Source: Pedobacter endophyticus
GTDB taxonomy: Bacteria; Bacteroidota; Bacteroidia; Sphingobacteriales; Sphingobacteriaceae
DNA: 64,000 nt
Direction: 5' to 3'
NCBI RefSeq assembly: GCF_015679185.1
Contig: NZ_CP064939.1
Span: 2,232,001-2,296,000, forward strand
Under the pieces are notes generated by a model. It was given only the letters and a program-made list of their open reading frames with translations, did not search any database and was not told the DNA's origin. How positions within the stretch are numbered: position 1 is the stretch's first letter; each line of letters opens with the position of its first letter. Shown in pieces: positions 37,358 through 46,120 of this stretch. The position numbers and the translations under genes are program-made.

Positions 37358-37963
37358 TCAATCGCTCAGTAAACCATTTACCAGGCTTTTCCATTGAGGA
37401 TAAGATAGTCCGAATTTTGCTGCAAGCGCCACAATAAGGTTTCTGCCTTTATCGTAAACCCCTACTCCATCCGTATTTGGCACTTCGTTGCGCCCGTGTT
37501 CTTCAGCATAAACAATGCGATCCACCTGCCGAATGATAAAAGTCGAAGTGGCTATATCTTTCAAAAAATGTGCAGTATCGTCCTCACTCGAGTTTGGATG
37601 GGCCGATGGCCTTACCCGCATGGCCACCCACGATTCGGTTTCAGTAACACTATTCTCAATTTTCTCAATATGAACCCAGTCAAATCCCTTTCCTGCCGCA
37701 GCGCCCGGCCCGGGAATATCTATCCGAATGTAATCGCCTTCGGTGGCCTGACGCTGTACCTCAACACCATCGGCATCGTAAAGCTGAAAAGCCGACATAC
37801 CTGCGTAATCGCCCCAGTTATTAACCGATAAAAGGCGTTGCACGGCCTTATTAAACAAAAGCGATGCCTCAGTATTCGTTGCAAATTCCCTTTGCGATAC
37901 GACATCAATTTTACTTCCCTCCTGCTGGCTTGGCACAGGCTGCAATTCTTCGTTGTTTTCCAT
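37358..37963 (-). CDS. Hypothetical protein, 201 aa
   Basis: Start set at ATG 37963 (MENNEELQPVPSQQEGSKID). No signal peptide or membrane span is seen, so it is probably cytoplasmic. A central part (NWGDYAGMSAFQLYDADGVE, DYIRIDIPGPGAAAGKGFDW, ESWVAMRVRPSAHPNSSEDD) looks like a compact beta-rich domain with a Gly/Pro loop, and the C-terminus (GRNLIVALAAKFGLSYPQWK) is helical. No family recognised. It is separated by 73 bases from the next gene on the same strand. Confidence 0.8.
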   Translation of the reverse strand: MENNEELQPVPSQQEGSKIDVVSQREFATNTEASLLFNKAVQRLLSVNNWGDYAGMSAFQLYDADGVEVQRQATEGDYIRIDIPGPGAAAGKGFDWVHIEKIENSVTETESWVAMRVRPSAHPNSSEDDTAHFLKDIATSTFIIRQVDRIVYAEEHGRNEVPNTDGVGVYDKGRNLIVALAAKFGLSYPQWKSLVNGLLSD

Positions 37964-38138
37964 TAATCCCAATTATCTAGTTTACCGTTAAAAAATAAAC
38001 AGCATTAATTGGTATTAGGTTTTATGATTCATAAATTCATCCCCGAAGGGAAACGCTACAAAATTGGCTGGCAATGGCCTCAAAAACCAGCGTTTTCCTA
38101 TTGTGTCATCCATCCCAAATTAACCCTTTTCGATCAAC

Positions 38139-39308
38139 ATGCAGCACACAGAGAACCTATCTCGCCAAAACATACTTTTAATGGCCTTTTGTACAGGCCT
38201 GATCGTAGCAAATATTTACTATTGTCAACCACTGGTTATTCTGGTGGCCAAAGATTTTAATGTAAGTGAAAGTTATGCCGGACGGATAACCTACCTCACG
38301 CAAATAGGCTACGCCGTGGGCCTGTTTATTTTAGTTCCGTTGGGAGACATGTTCGAACGGAAAAAACAGATCCTGATTATATCTGCTTTGGCTATCGTGT
38401 CGCTATTAGGCGCCGCAATCTCATCAACCTTTTTTATGCTCGAGCTTGCATCTGTTTTAATTGGTGCCTGTTCTATAGTGCCACAACTCATATTGCCGCT
38501 TGCCGCCAATCTCAGCACAAACGAAAACAGGGGCGCCAATATCGGCATAATAATGAGTGGCCTGTTGGTGGGAATTTTAGCCTCGCGGGCTGTAAGCGGA
38601 AGTGTGGGTTTCTGGTTGGGCTGGCGGGCCGTTTACTACATGGCTGCTGCAATTTGTGTCCTTTTGGTTGCCTTAATGGCCAGGCGCTTTCCTCAAAGTT
38701 ACCCAACGTTTAAAGGAACGTATAAACAGCTGATGACATCCATGTTCGGGTACATCAAATCGCAACCGGTTTTACGAGAAACATCAATCATCAATTTCCT
38801 GGCTTTCGCCATTATCAGCGCCTTTTGGACTACAATGGTATTGTTTCTGGCCAATCCGCCCTTCAACTTTCAAACCCTGCAAATTGGGTTGTTCGGAATT
38901 GCCGGCGCTGCCGGGGCACTGGCTGCACCGTTGGTGGGCAAACTTAGCGACGGCAGCAACCCGCGTAAAAATTTGATGATCGGTTTTGTTCTGCAAATTG
39001 TTAGTATCGCCCTGTTTTACTTTACCGGAAACAACCTCTATCTATTCGTTATCGGCGTTCTGCTTATCGACATCGGTCAACAAGCCATTCACGTAACCAA
39101 TCAAACGCGGATTTACATGCTCGTACCAGAGGCCAGGAACAGGCTTAACACTATCTTTATGTCAGTAAGTTTTATAGGAGCAAGTTGCGGTTCGGCACTG
39201 GGCTTGTTTTTGTGGCAGCAAGGTGGCTGGAATTTATTTTGTTATGGAATGGTTGGGATAATTGTACTAAATATGTTACTTTACAGGCTATACCAAACAA
39301 AACCTTAA
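38139..39308 (+). CDS. MFS transporter, drug/metabolite efflux type
   Basis: A 389-aa protein with about 12 membrane spans. The motif-A-like loop is LGDMFERKKQILIISAL after span 2, and the first span is NILLMAFCTGLIVANIYYCQ. This resembles the YnfM/arabinose-efflux group of exporters. The next gene begins 4 bases after its stop, suggesting one transcription unit through the M42 gene at 40413. Substrate unknown. Confidence 0.9.
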   Translation: MQHTENLSRQNILLMAFCTGLIVANIYYCQPLVILVAKDFNVSESYAGRITYLTQIGYAVGLFILVPLGDMFERKKQILIISALAIVSLLGAAISSTFFMLELASVLIGACSIVPQLILPLAANLSTNENRGANIGIIMSGLLVGILASRAVSGSVGFWLGWRAVYYMAAAICVLLVALMARRFPQSYPTFKGTYKQLMTSMFGYIKSQPVLRETSIINFLAFAIISAFWTTMVLFLANPPFNFQTLQIGLFGIAGAAGALAAPLVGKLSDGSNPRKNLMIGFVLQIVSIALFYFTGNNLYLFVIGVLLIDIGQQAIHVTNQTRIYMLVPEARNRLNTIFMSVSFIGASCGSALGLFLWQQGGWNLFCYGMVGIIVLNMLLYRLYQTKP

Positions 39309-39312
39309 AGTA

Positions 39313-39930
39313 ATGAAATTTAAAAACGCAATCAAAACCATCATGGGCCTGGCTATCTGCTTCGGCGCCACATTAACAACTCATGCGCAGGATTCTACCA
39401 GCATGGCCGAAAAGCCTAATGAAGTAACCTCATTCAACAAAATCAGGCTAAATCTGTTGGGCCTCGGCTACGAAAGAGAGCAAAAAATTGGCAGGTTAAC
39501 TACCTTTTATATTGGTGCAGGTGTTGAGAGTTCTTTAATATACAGAACTGAATCCGAGCTTAGGCCGATAGTAAACAGCGATGGAAGCCTTGATTATGCC
39601 TTCGATGAGAAAAGTACCACAGAATTTAAACTGTATCCCTCTTTTAACACTGGGCTTAGGCATTATTTCAATTTTGAACGAAGGATAAAAAAAGGCAAAA
39701 ATACCGTAAACAACGCTGCTGGTTATGTGGGATTTGACGTTCTGGCCATATTCCCTACCCAAAAAAATGAAGTAGATTACCAGATTAACATGGGGCCAAG
39801 GTGGGGTTTTCAAACTCATGTTGGAAAGAAAATAAACTTTGGACTTGATTTAGGCCCGGACGTAACAATCAACAGCGAGGAAGTTAATGTTGGCTTAGGG
39901 GGCAAATTAGGCTTCAGCTACCTGTTTTAA
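39313..39930 (+). CDS. Putative outer-membrane beta-barrel protein
   Basis: A 205-aa protein with a signal peptide (MKFKNAIKTIMGLAICFGAT, cut near HAQ). It has alternating hydrophobic residues typical of short beta-strands (FYIGAGVESSLIYRTESELR, INMGPRWGFQTHVGKKINFG) and ends with an aromatic residue (LGFSYLF), as outer-membrane barrels do. No named family recognised. Confidence 0.78.
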   Translation: MKFKNAIKTIMGLAICFGATLTTHAQDSTSMAEKPNEVTSFNKIRLNLLGLGYEREQKIGRLTTFYIGAGVESSLIYRTESELRPIVNSDGSLDYAFDEKSTTEFKLYPSFNTGLRHYFNFERRIKKGKNTVNNAAGYVGFDVLAIFPTQKNEVDYQINMGPRWGFQTHVGKKINFGLDLGPDVTINSEEVNVGLGGKLGFSYLF

Positions 39931-39933
39931 TTT

Positions 39934-40374
39934 ATGGTTCAAATTGAACAAATATTTCCGTCGTTAACCTGGCGCATTCGGCACGAAGCGATGTACCCTG
40001 ACAAACCGTTTGATTTTGTCAAACTACCCGACGATTTCGATGGCATACATTTTGGCCTCTATGCCGATCATATATTAACCGGTGTCGTATCGCTATTTCC
40101 GAAAAACGATGTGTATCAATTTAGAAAACTGGCCATTTTACCGCATGCACAAAAGCAAGGTTATGGTGCTAAGTTGATAGAATACTTATTAGATTTTTGT
40201 AAAATTCAGAAAGCAACGAGGCTTTGGTGCAATGCCCGTGTAAATGCTAAAGAATTTTATCATAAATTTGGATTCATCGCAACGCAAGATACCTTTTTGA
40301 AAGACGGGTACGATTTTGTGATAATGGAAATAATATTAAACAAAGAAGAGCCAACAAGTTCCGAAGGAATTTAA
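39934..40374 (+). CDS. GNAT family N-acetyltransferase
   Basis: A 146-aa single-domain protein. The acetyl-CoA-binding motif A is FRKLAILPHAQKQGYGAKLI near residues 66-85, then YLLDFCKIQKATRLWCNARV and the late motif FYHKFGFIATQDTFLKDGYD. It transfers an acetyl group to an unknown amine. It follows the barrel protein by 3 bases. Confidence 0.92.
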   Translation: MVQIEQIFPSLTWRIRHEAMYPDKPFDFVKLPDDFDGIHFGLYADHILTGVVSLFPKNDVYQFRKLAILPHAQKQGYGAKLIEYLLDFCKIQKATRLWCNARVNAKEFYHKFGFIATQDTFLKDGYDFVIMEIILNKEEPTSSEGI

Positions 40375-40412
40375 ATGAATAGCTTTATGCCTTGGCGGCG
40401 AAAAATTAAGAT

Positions 40413-41528
40413 ATGGCAAAAAAGAAAGACGAAGAAAAAAAAGCGCACGTACCTGTAGTAACACAAGAATCGCTACAGTTTTTAGAAGCATACATCAATA
40501 ACCCAGCGCCTACCGGTTACGAGTGGGAAGGGCAAAAACTCTGGTTAAATTATTTGAAGCCATATATTGATGAACATTTTATCGATAATTATGGCACCGC
40601 GGTAGGGGTTATCAATCCTACAGCTGAATATAAAGTGGTAATTGAGGCACATGCCGACGAAATTTCGTGGTATGTAAACTACATTACCAAAGAAGGATTG
40701 ATTTACGTTATCCGTAACGGTGGTTCCGATCATCAGATTGCACCATCTAAACGTGTAAATATCCATACCGAAAAAGGCTTGGTAAAAGCTGTTTTTGGAT
40801 GGCCGGCCATTCACACCCGCCACGGCGAAAAAGAGCAGGCACCAGAGTTGAAAAACATTTTTCTGGATTGTGGCTGTACCTCCAAGGAAGAAGTGGAAGA
40901 ATTAGGAATCCATGTGGGCTGCGTAATTACTTACGAAGATGAGTTTATGGTTTTAAACGATCGTTATTATGTAGGCCGGGCTTTAGATAACCGTGTTGGC
41001 GGTTTTATGATTGCCGAAGTTGCCCGATTGTTGAAAGAGAATAAGAAAAAACTTCCGTTCGGCTTGTACATTGTAAATTCGGTACAAGAAGAAATTGGTC
41101 TGCGTGGCGCAGAAATGATTGCACAACGCATTAAACCCAACGTGGCGATTATTACCGACGTAACGCACGATACGACAACGCCGATGATAAACAAAAATAC
41201 GCAAGGCGATTTATCGGCCGGAAGCGGGCCTGTGGTTTCGTATGCACCTGCTGTGCAAACCAACCTGAACAAACTCTTGATTAGAACGGCTGAGAAAAAC
41301 GAGATTCCATTTCAGCGCCAGGCATCATCGCGATCGACAGGAACTGATACGGATGCGTTTGCTTACTCGAACGGAGGTGTTCCTTCGGCACTAATTTCTT
41401 TGCCATTGCGTTACATGCATACCACGGTAGAAATGGTACACAAAGAAGATGTTGACAATGTAATCAGCCTGATTTACCAAAGCTTGCTAAACATTGAAAA
41501 CGGGCAGGATTTCAGAGAATTTAAATAA
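40413..41528 (+). CDS. M42 family metallopeptidase (aminopeptidase/endoglucanase-like)
   Basis: A 371-aa cytoplasmic enzyme of the M42 (PepA/FrvX-like) group. Visible metal ligands and catalytic residues: EAHADEISW (His), GRALDNRVGG (bridging Asp), SVQEEIGLRGAE (Glu-Glu), ITDVTHDT (Asp) and LRYMHTTVEMVH (His). It should remove N-terminal residues from short peptides with two metal ions. A charged N-terminus (MAKKKDEEKKAHVPVVTQ) precedes the catalytic domain. Repeat heptamers follow the stop. Confidence 0.95.
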   Translation: MAKKKDEEKKAHVPVVTQESLQFLEAYINNPAPTGYEWEGQKLWLNYLKPYIDEHFIDNYGTAVGVINPTAEYKVVIEAHADEISWYVNYITKEGLIYVIRNGGSDHQIAPSKRVNIHTEKGLVKAVFGWPAIHTRHGEKEQAPELKNIFLDCGCTSKEEVEELGIHVGCVITYEDEFMVLNDRYYVGRALDNRVGGFMIAEVARLLKENKKKLPFGLYIVNSVQEEIGLRGAEMIAQRIKPNVAIITDVTHDTTTPMINKNTQGDLSAGSGPVVSYAPAVQTNLNKLLIRTAEKNEIPFQRQASSRSTGTDTDAFAYSNGGVPSALISLPLRYMHTTVEMVHKEDVDNVISLIYQSLLNIENGQDFREFK

Positions 41529-41540
41529 GGTTGAGGGTAA

Positions 41541-41618
41541 AAAGCTGAAAGACCAAAGCGGAAAGACCAAAACTGAAAACTGAAAGACCAAAACTGAAAA
41601 CTGAAAGACCAAAGCGAA
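41541..41618. repeat. Short direct repeats (CTGAAAGACCAAA)
   Basis: GAAAGACCAAA and AACTGAAA units alternate directly after the M42 stop. They resemble the repeats at 13825 and 59896. Confidence 0.75.
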
Positions 41619-41699
41619 GTAAAACGGGATTGAGATTGCAAGTTGCCAAACGAGCTGGAAGCTTCTCATTAAATATTTCTTTTGCCCGAAAATTAAAAA

Positions 41700-41960
41700 A
41701 TGGGAACAAAAATTAATCATTCTAAAATCATCATCAGAACCTTATTAAAGGTTTTGCTGATGATTTTTGTAATATTTACCATCAACTCGTGGCCTAGCAT
41801 CGAACAAAGCCTTAAGGGCAATGCGCCCCCGTTCGATTACTGGCTTAACCACAGCTTTAAACCGAGCAACATCATATTGATAATCGGCTTCGGTGCCTAT
41901 TTCTATTATAAAGATTGTAGCGATAATAAGCGAGACGAAGTTCGGAGTCCACAGTCCTGA
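41700..41960 (+). CDS. Small membrane protein, function unknown
   Basis: An 86-aa protein with two hydrophobic stretches (about residues 12-30, LLKVLLMIFVIFTI, and 55-69, IILIIGFGAYFYY). The N-terminus is charged (MGTKINHSKIIIRT), and the tail is polar (DCSDNKRDEVRSPQS). Composition fits a real but unnamed inner-membrane protein. No other evidence of function. Confidence 0.6.
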   Translation: MGTKINHSKIIIRTLLKVLLMIFVIFTINSWPSIEQSLKGNAPPFDYWLNHSFKPSNIILIIGFGAYFYYKDCSDNKRDEVRSPQS

Positions 41961-42130
41961 GTCTAAAGTCTAAAATTTAAAGATGAAGTTTAAAAAGGGC
42001 GGCGCATAGCACAGTAGAATCAAAGCGGACAGCAAAATAAAAACCTGTATAGTTTGTGATTTGCTTATGCGCACCTCTAAATATATTTGCCTATCGCTAA
42101 TTCTTCCCCTTCGGGGAGGTTGAGAGGGGA

Positions 42131-42904
42131 TTAATCTTCAATCTCTATCCAAACCGGACCATGATCGCTCGTTTTCTCCCAGCCCCTAACCGCTCGGTCA
42201 ACCCCGGCGGCTTTTAACCTACCGTTAACCTGTGGGCTTAGCAAAAAATGGTCAATTCGTAACCCCGCGTTTCGCCCATACGCATTCCGAAAGTAATCCC
42301 AAAAAGTATAAATGGTTTCATCGGGGTAAAGCTTACGAATGGCGTCTGTCCAACCCTGAGCCAATAAGTTTTTAAAAGCCTGGCGTGTTTCCGGTCTAAA
42401 AAGTGCATCTTCTACCCAGCGCTCTGGCTTATACGCATCTCGTTCAGTCGGAATAACATTGTAATCGCCAGCCAAAATAACAGGTAAGTCGTATTCGAGC
42501 AATTTTGCTGCGTGTGCAGTAAAGCGTTCGAACCACTGCAATTTGTAGTCGAATTTTGGGCCGGGCGCCGGATTGCCATTCGGAAGATAAAGGCAGCCAA
42601 TAATTACATTGTTTACCATCGCCTCGATGTATCTGCTGTGCAAATCTTCAGGATCGCCATCCAAACCTCTTCTTAATTCCTTTATTTCAAAGTCCTTAGC
42701 CAAAATTGCTACACCGTTCCAACTTTTTTGTCCATGCCAAATGGCGTTGTAACCAGCATCCTTAATAGCTTGTTCAGGAAATTTTTCCTGAGGGGCCTTT
42801 AATTCTTGCAGGCAAACTACATCGGGTTGTGTTTCTTCGAGCCAGCGCAGCAGCACGGGCAAACGGCCGTTAACTCCATTTACATTATAGGTTGCTATTT
42901 TCAT
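42131..42904 (-). CDS. xth: Exodeoxyribonuclease III (AP endonuclease)
   Basis: A 257-aa member of the exonuclease III family, which cuts DNA at abasic sites and removes 3' blocks. Motifs: MKIATYNVNGVNGRLPVLLR, VVCLQELK (metal Glu), AGDYNVIPTERD (Asp/Asn), LRIDHFLLSP and TSDHGPVW (catalytic Asp-His). It is a single gene with a small CCCCTTCGGGG hairpin at the 3' side near 42110. Confidence 0.95.
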   Translation of the reverse strand: MKIATYNVNGVNGRLPVLLRWLEETQPDVVCLQELKAPQEKFPEQAIKDAGYNAIWHGQKSWNGVAILAKDFEIKELRRGLDGDPEDLHSRYIEAMVNNVIIGCLYLPNGNPAPGPKFDYKLQWFERFTAHAAKLLEYDLPVILAGDYNVIPTERDAYKPERWVEDALFRPETRQAFKNLLAQGWTDAIRKLYPDETIYTFWDYFRNAYGRNAGLRIDHFLLSPQVNGRLKAAGVDRAVRGWEKTSDHGPVWIEIED

Positions 42905-43092
42905 GAGGTAAATTTCAGTAAAAAATCAATTGCAAAATAAGAAATCTTCGATCAAAAGCCTAGCAGTATAATCAACACTTGTGATGCCGGCTTTTCTTTG
43001 TTGCATAAAAAACAATGCAAGTGACGTCGTTTTTCAAAAGATTGCTTTTGATAACCGTCGTCATCCGATAGCTATCGAATTCGAGCGCCCGC

Positions 43093-43185
43093 CCAATGTT
43101 ATTTAGTTAAGCTCGACGGGTGTCATCCGATAGCTATCGGACCTGAGCCTTTCGACTTCGCTCAAGATAAACTCAGTCGATTTCT
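43093..43185. repeat. MITE-like interspersed element, copy 4 (left half only)
   Basis: It has the left end CAATGTTATTTAGTTAAG and the CTCGACGGGTGTCATCCGAT interior, almost identical to copy 3, but lacks the right end. It joins at about 43185 to a TTTCTCCTCCATAGGAGCTC segment of the other inverted-repeat family. Together they occupy much of the gap 42905-43577, where no gene is seen. Confidence 0.7.
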
Positions 43186-43577
43186 CCTCCATAGGAGCTC
43201 CCTTAGCGCACCCCGGTCGAAAGGACGATTTTATGTTATTTAAGGAATACGAAATATGTACCTAAATTATCGAACTCAATTAATAAAGCATATACGCTGT
43301 AGCTATTACGGCCGTTACAACTTTGTTATTGACGAAAATCAAAAAATTTAGATTAGAATCTCATTAAAAACCATCGACGCAAAATAACAGATCGTTTTAT
43401 GCGTTAATGAATACCGTCTTCATCAAGAAAAAAGATTTAGCTTTGTAAAAACGTTGATTGTAAAGCGCATTGTACCGTTTGGTGTGGCAGAAATTATTTA
43501 AATTACCGCTGCAAATTGGTTGAAGGTTATGTTAACAATCTGTCAATGTAGCAACTCGATAATTATAAGGAATACTC

Positions 43578-44075
43578 GTGGAAATTAAGGAAATACTCGA
43601 AAGTGGCTTATTGGAAACTTATGTTCTTGGCATTGCTACTGAAGAAGAAGTTAACAAAGTTTTATTACTTAAAAAGCAGAGCCCAGAGTTTGCCGATGCG
43701 CTAAACAAGTTGGAGTTTGATATGGAATTATTGGCCCAAAATATGGCCGTGCAGCCACCAGCAGGAATTATCGAAAAAATTGAAGATGAGCTTAAGGAAA
43801 TTCAGTTAAAGGAAAAAGCATTAAAGCCTGTTCCTGAATTCGATCGCTTCCAACACAATTCCGGAGAGCAGAACAAGCGTGAACACTATATCGAAGTAGA
43901 ATCGGCATCGAACCAAATGCGGATCAATAAAGCCTGGAGATGGGTCTTCGCAGCGGTTTTCATCCTCGGTAAAATTTTCCTGGCAGCAGCCATTTATTTC
44001 TACCTCGAAAATCGGCAGGCGCAGGAACAAATTAAGGAGCTTAAACTCGAATTACATCAACAAAATGCCAGATAA
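43578..44075 (+). CDS. Anti-sigma-factor-like membrane protein, short form
   Basis: A 165-aa protein starting with GTG 43578 (MEIKEILESGLLETYVLGIA), the usual opening of Sphingobacteriaceae anti-sigma proteins. The N-terminal half (1-75) is the helical sigma-binding part, one membrane span is at about 120-143, and a short coiled coil (144-163) ends the protein. The large extracytoplasmic domain of normal RskA-like proteins is missing. It is divergent from the ECF sigma gene at 44788, with a receiver gene between, so it may control that sigma factor. This pairing is an inference. Confidence 0.75.
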   Translation: MEIKEILESGLLETYVLGIATEEEVNKVLLLKKQSPEFADALNKLEFDMELLAQNMAVQPPAGIIEKIEDELKEIQLKEKALKPVPEFDRFQHNSGEQNKREHYIEVESASNQMRINKAWRWVFAAVFILGKIFLAAAIYFYLENRQAQEQIKELKLELHQQNAR

Positions 44076-44174
44076 TTGCACCATCGCAACGTTTACAGCT
44101 ATTTTTTGCGGCTTATAATCGCTCAAAATCTTTGGGTTACGGCTTCTATAAAAAATCAGGTGGCTTTTTTGAGC

Positions 44175-44204
44175 AAAAAAAGGGATAGACTAAAAGCCTA
44201 TCCC
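44175..44204 (-). terminator. Rho-independent terminator of the receiver gene
   Basis: On the minus strand GGGATAG...CTATCCC is followed by seven T residues. It lies about 100 bases past the receiver stop at 44307. Confidence 0.75.
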
Positions 44205-44306
44205 ATATCTAAACCCTAACATGCGCTCAAACATGAAAGAGTTAACAAAAATAACAATTAACCTTAAAATATTGTTTTCTTTTCGGCAATATAAACTACC
44301 AAATCT

Positions 44307-44687
44307 TCATACCCGGTTAGTTTTTAACAGCTGATTCACCTTTTGGATGATATTCATCATATCGAAAGGCTTCTCAATTATTCCGTCGGGCTGGCAAGAA
44401 AGATCTAAGCCATCAAAATTAAGTGCCGACAATAGCAAAACCGGAATGTGTGCTGTTTTTGAACTGGCCTTAATCATGTTGCAAAGGTCTCGCCCGTCTC
44501 CATCAAGAAGATGGATATCGAGCAAGATGATATTGGGCTGCTCATTACTTATTTTCTCAATCAAATTTTCAGCGTTCGATACTGAAGTGATTTGGTAATC
44601 CTCCTCTTCAAAGATCAAGGCGATCAGGTCATGAATCGTTTCTTCATCGTCGACAACAAAAATTTTTGGAGAATTATTCACATTCAT
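44307..44687 (-). CDS. Single-domain response regulator (receiver only)
   Basis: A 126-aa CheY-like receiver. Start set at ATG 44687 (MNVNNSPKIFVVDDEETIHD); a GTG two codons upstream is possible. The acidic pair DD is at 13-14, the phospho-Asp is D57 in IILLDIHLLDGDG, followed by VLLLSALN and the conserved Lys in IIEKPFD. There is no output domain, so it works by binding partners or as a phosphate shuttle, perhaps between the kinase at 46121 and the sigma factor at 44788. Confidence 0.93.
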   Translation of the reverse strand: MNVNNSPKIFVVDDEETIHDLIALIFEEEDYQITSVSNAENLIEKISNEQPNIILLDIHLLDGDGRDLCNMIKASSKTAHIPVLLLSALNFDGLDLSCQPDGIIEKPFDMMNIIQKVNQLLKTNRV

Positions 44688-44787
44688 GCTCACAAAGCTA
44701 ATTAACTTATGTGTGCGATGTAAAGGTATTTATACGCGAATAAATTCAAACTGATTAACCAAAAGTTATGGATAAATTTTGAGCCGA

Positions 44788-45306
44788 TTAGGCCGCAATG
44801 CCAGCACGGTAATTCTTCAACATCTTTTTGAGCAAGCCTCTGGCCACGTGAATCTTGGTTTTCACAGTACCTAGCGGAATGCCAAGATCTTCGGCTATTT
44901 CGTGGTATTTATAACCCTCGAAGTATCTACAGAAACAATACCTGCAATCTTCTGGCAAGGCATTAAGCGACTTCTGAATGTCTTCCATCATAAACTTTGC
45001 GGTTCCGGCGTTAGAGAACGAGCTCATGTAAAGTTGTGAGGAGCTGAGTTCTTCATCTTGTTGAATAACCTCACTTTTACGCTTGGTTTTATGATAATGG
45101 TTTAAAAACGTGTTTCTCAATATGGTAAACAACCATCCTTTAACATTGGTACCCAACTCAAATTTGGCCGAAAAGCGAAAAGCCTTCACAAAAGTATCCT
45201 GAACCAAATCGGCCGCTTCATCTTCATCTCGGGTATAAGCCAACGCCCGATCTAAAAGTGGTTGTTTATATTGATAAATATCAGTGTCGAAATTTAATGT
45301 TTCCAT
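44788..45306 (-). CDS. ECF-type RNA polymerase sigma factor
   Basis: A 172-aa sigma-70 family protein. Start chosen at ATG 45306 (METLNFDTDIYQYKQPLLDR); a TTG two codons upstream is less likely. The sigma-2 region has DEAADLVQDTFVKAFRF for -10 contact, and sigma-4 has LPEDCRYCFCRYFEGYKYHE and IAEDLGIPLGTVKTKIHVAR for the -35. No anti-sigma gene lies directly downstream; the short anti-sigma-like protein at 43578 is a candidate. It is within a two-component gene group, which is unusual for a plain ECF pair. Confidence 0.94.
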   Translation of the reverse strand: METLNFDTDIYQYKQPLLDRALAYTRDEDEAADLVQDTFVKAFRFSAKFELGTNVKGWLFTILRNTFLNHYHKTKRKSEVIQQDEELSSSQLYMSSFSNAGTAKFMMEDIQKSLNALPEDCRYCFCRYFEGYKYHEIAEDLGIPLGTVKTKIHVARGLLKKMLKNYRAGIAA

Positions 45307-45429
45307 AAGCAACTAAGGTGAATGTTATAGGTTAACAATAGCTGATATGGGATGTTGATTGTATAAATACCCGATTTTTTACGATTAATAAAAATGTGAC
45401 AAATTGAGACCGAAAACGCGTCAAAATCG

Positions 45430-46080
45430 CTACATAATATAGCCGTTTTTCATGGCAAAACGAACTAGCGAGGCAGAGTTTTTAGTGCCTGTTTTGCTAA
45501 TTAAAGCTTCGCGTTGACTCTCTACAGTGCGCCTGCTCAAAAACAATTTGTCGGCAATTTCCTGGTTTGTTAAGCCCTCCGAAATGAGCGTTAACACGTT
45601 GATTTCTCTTTCAGAAAAATTGATGCGGTGATCGCTTGTTTGCGAAAGGCTATTCAACTGCGTATTGTAACGTTCTAAGATCGAGATACACAAATTAGAC
45701 GAAAGATAACGCTTCCCCTTCATTACATGCTGTAAGCAAAACAGGAGCTCATCTGCTTCAATATCTTTTGAAAGATAAGCAGAAGCGCCTGAAATAAAAG
45801 CATTTGAAGCATGTTTTTCATCCTCTAAAATAGACAAAAGAACAACCTTGATCTGATATCCGCGTGCGCTGATTTTGGTGCTTAAACCGATGCCATCGAG
45901 CTGCGGCATCAGGATATCGGAGAGGATAATATCGGCATGTATTCCTCGGTCGAGCAGATCGATGACAGCCTCTCCATCTGAAACTTCTGCCACAACTTTA
46001 ATGCCCTCATATTTTTCTATTAGTGCTTTAAGAGAGGTACGGATAATGTGATGATCATCCGCAAGAATAATGTTAATCAT
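45430..46080 (-). CDS. NarL/FixJ-type response regulator
   Basis: A 216-aa protein with a receiver (1-120; acidic ADDH at 7-10, phospho-Asp D55 in IILSDILMPQLDG, Lys near YLSKD) and a C-terminal LuxR-type HTH (about 150-210: INFSEREINVLTLISEGLTN, EIADKLFLSRRTVESQREAL). It is most likely paired with the histidine kinase whose gene lies 40 bases upstream on the same strand. Targets unknown; the adjacent sigma gene is plausible. Confidence 0.95.
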   Translation of the reverse strand: MINIILADDHHIIRTSLKALIEKYEGIKVVAEVSDGEAVIDLLDRGIHADIILSDILMPQLDGIGLSTKISARGYQIKVVLLSILEDEKHASNAFISGASAYLSKDIEADELLFCLQHVMKGKRYLSSNLCISILERYNTQLNSLSQTSDHRINFSEREINVLTLISEGLTNQEIADKLFLSRRTVESQREALISKTGTKNSASLVRFAMKNGYIM

Positions 46081-46120
46081 ATCCCAAAGATAAGTTACGG
46101 CAGTTTAAATTAAAACAGGT

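Noticed and set aside
38009-38260. An 83-aa frame that overlaps the start of the MFS gene.
   Set aside because: It overlaps the MFS signal region in another frame and has no homology that I can recognise.
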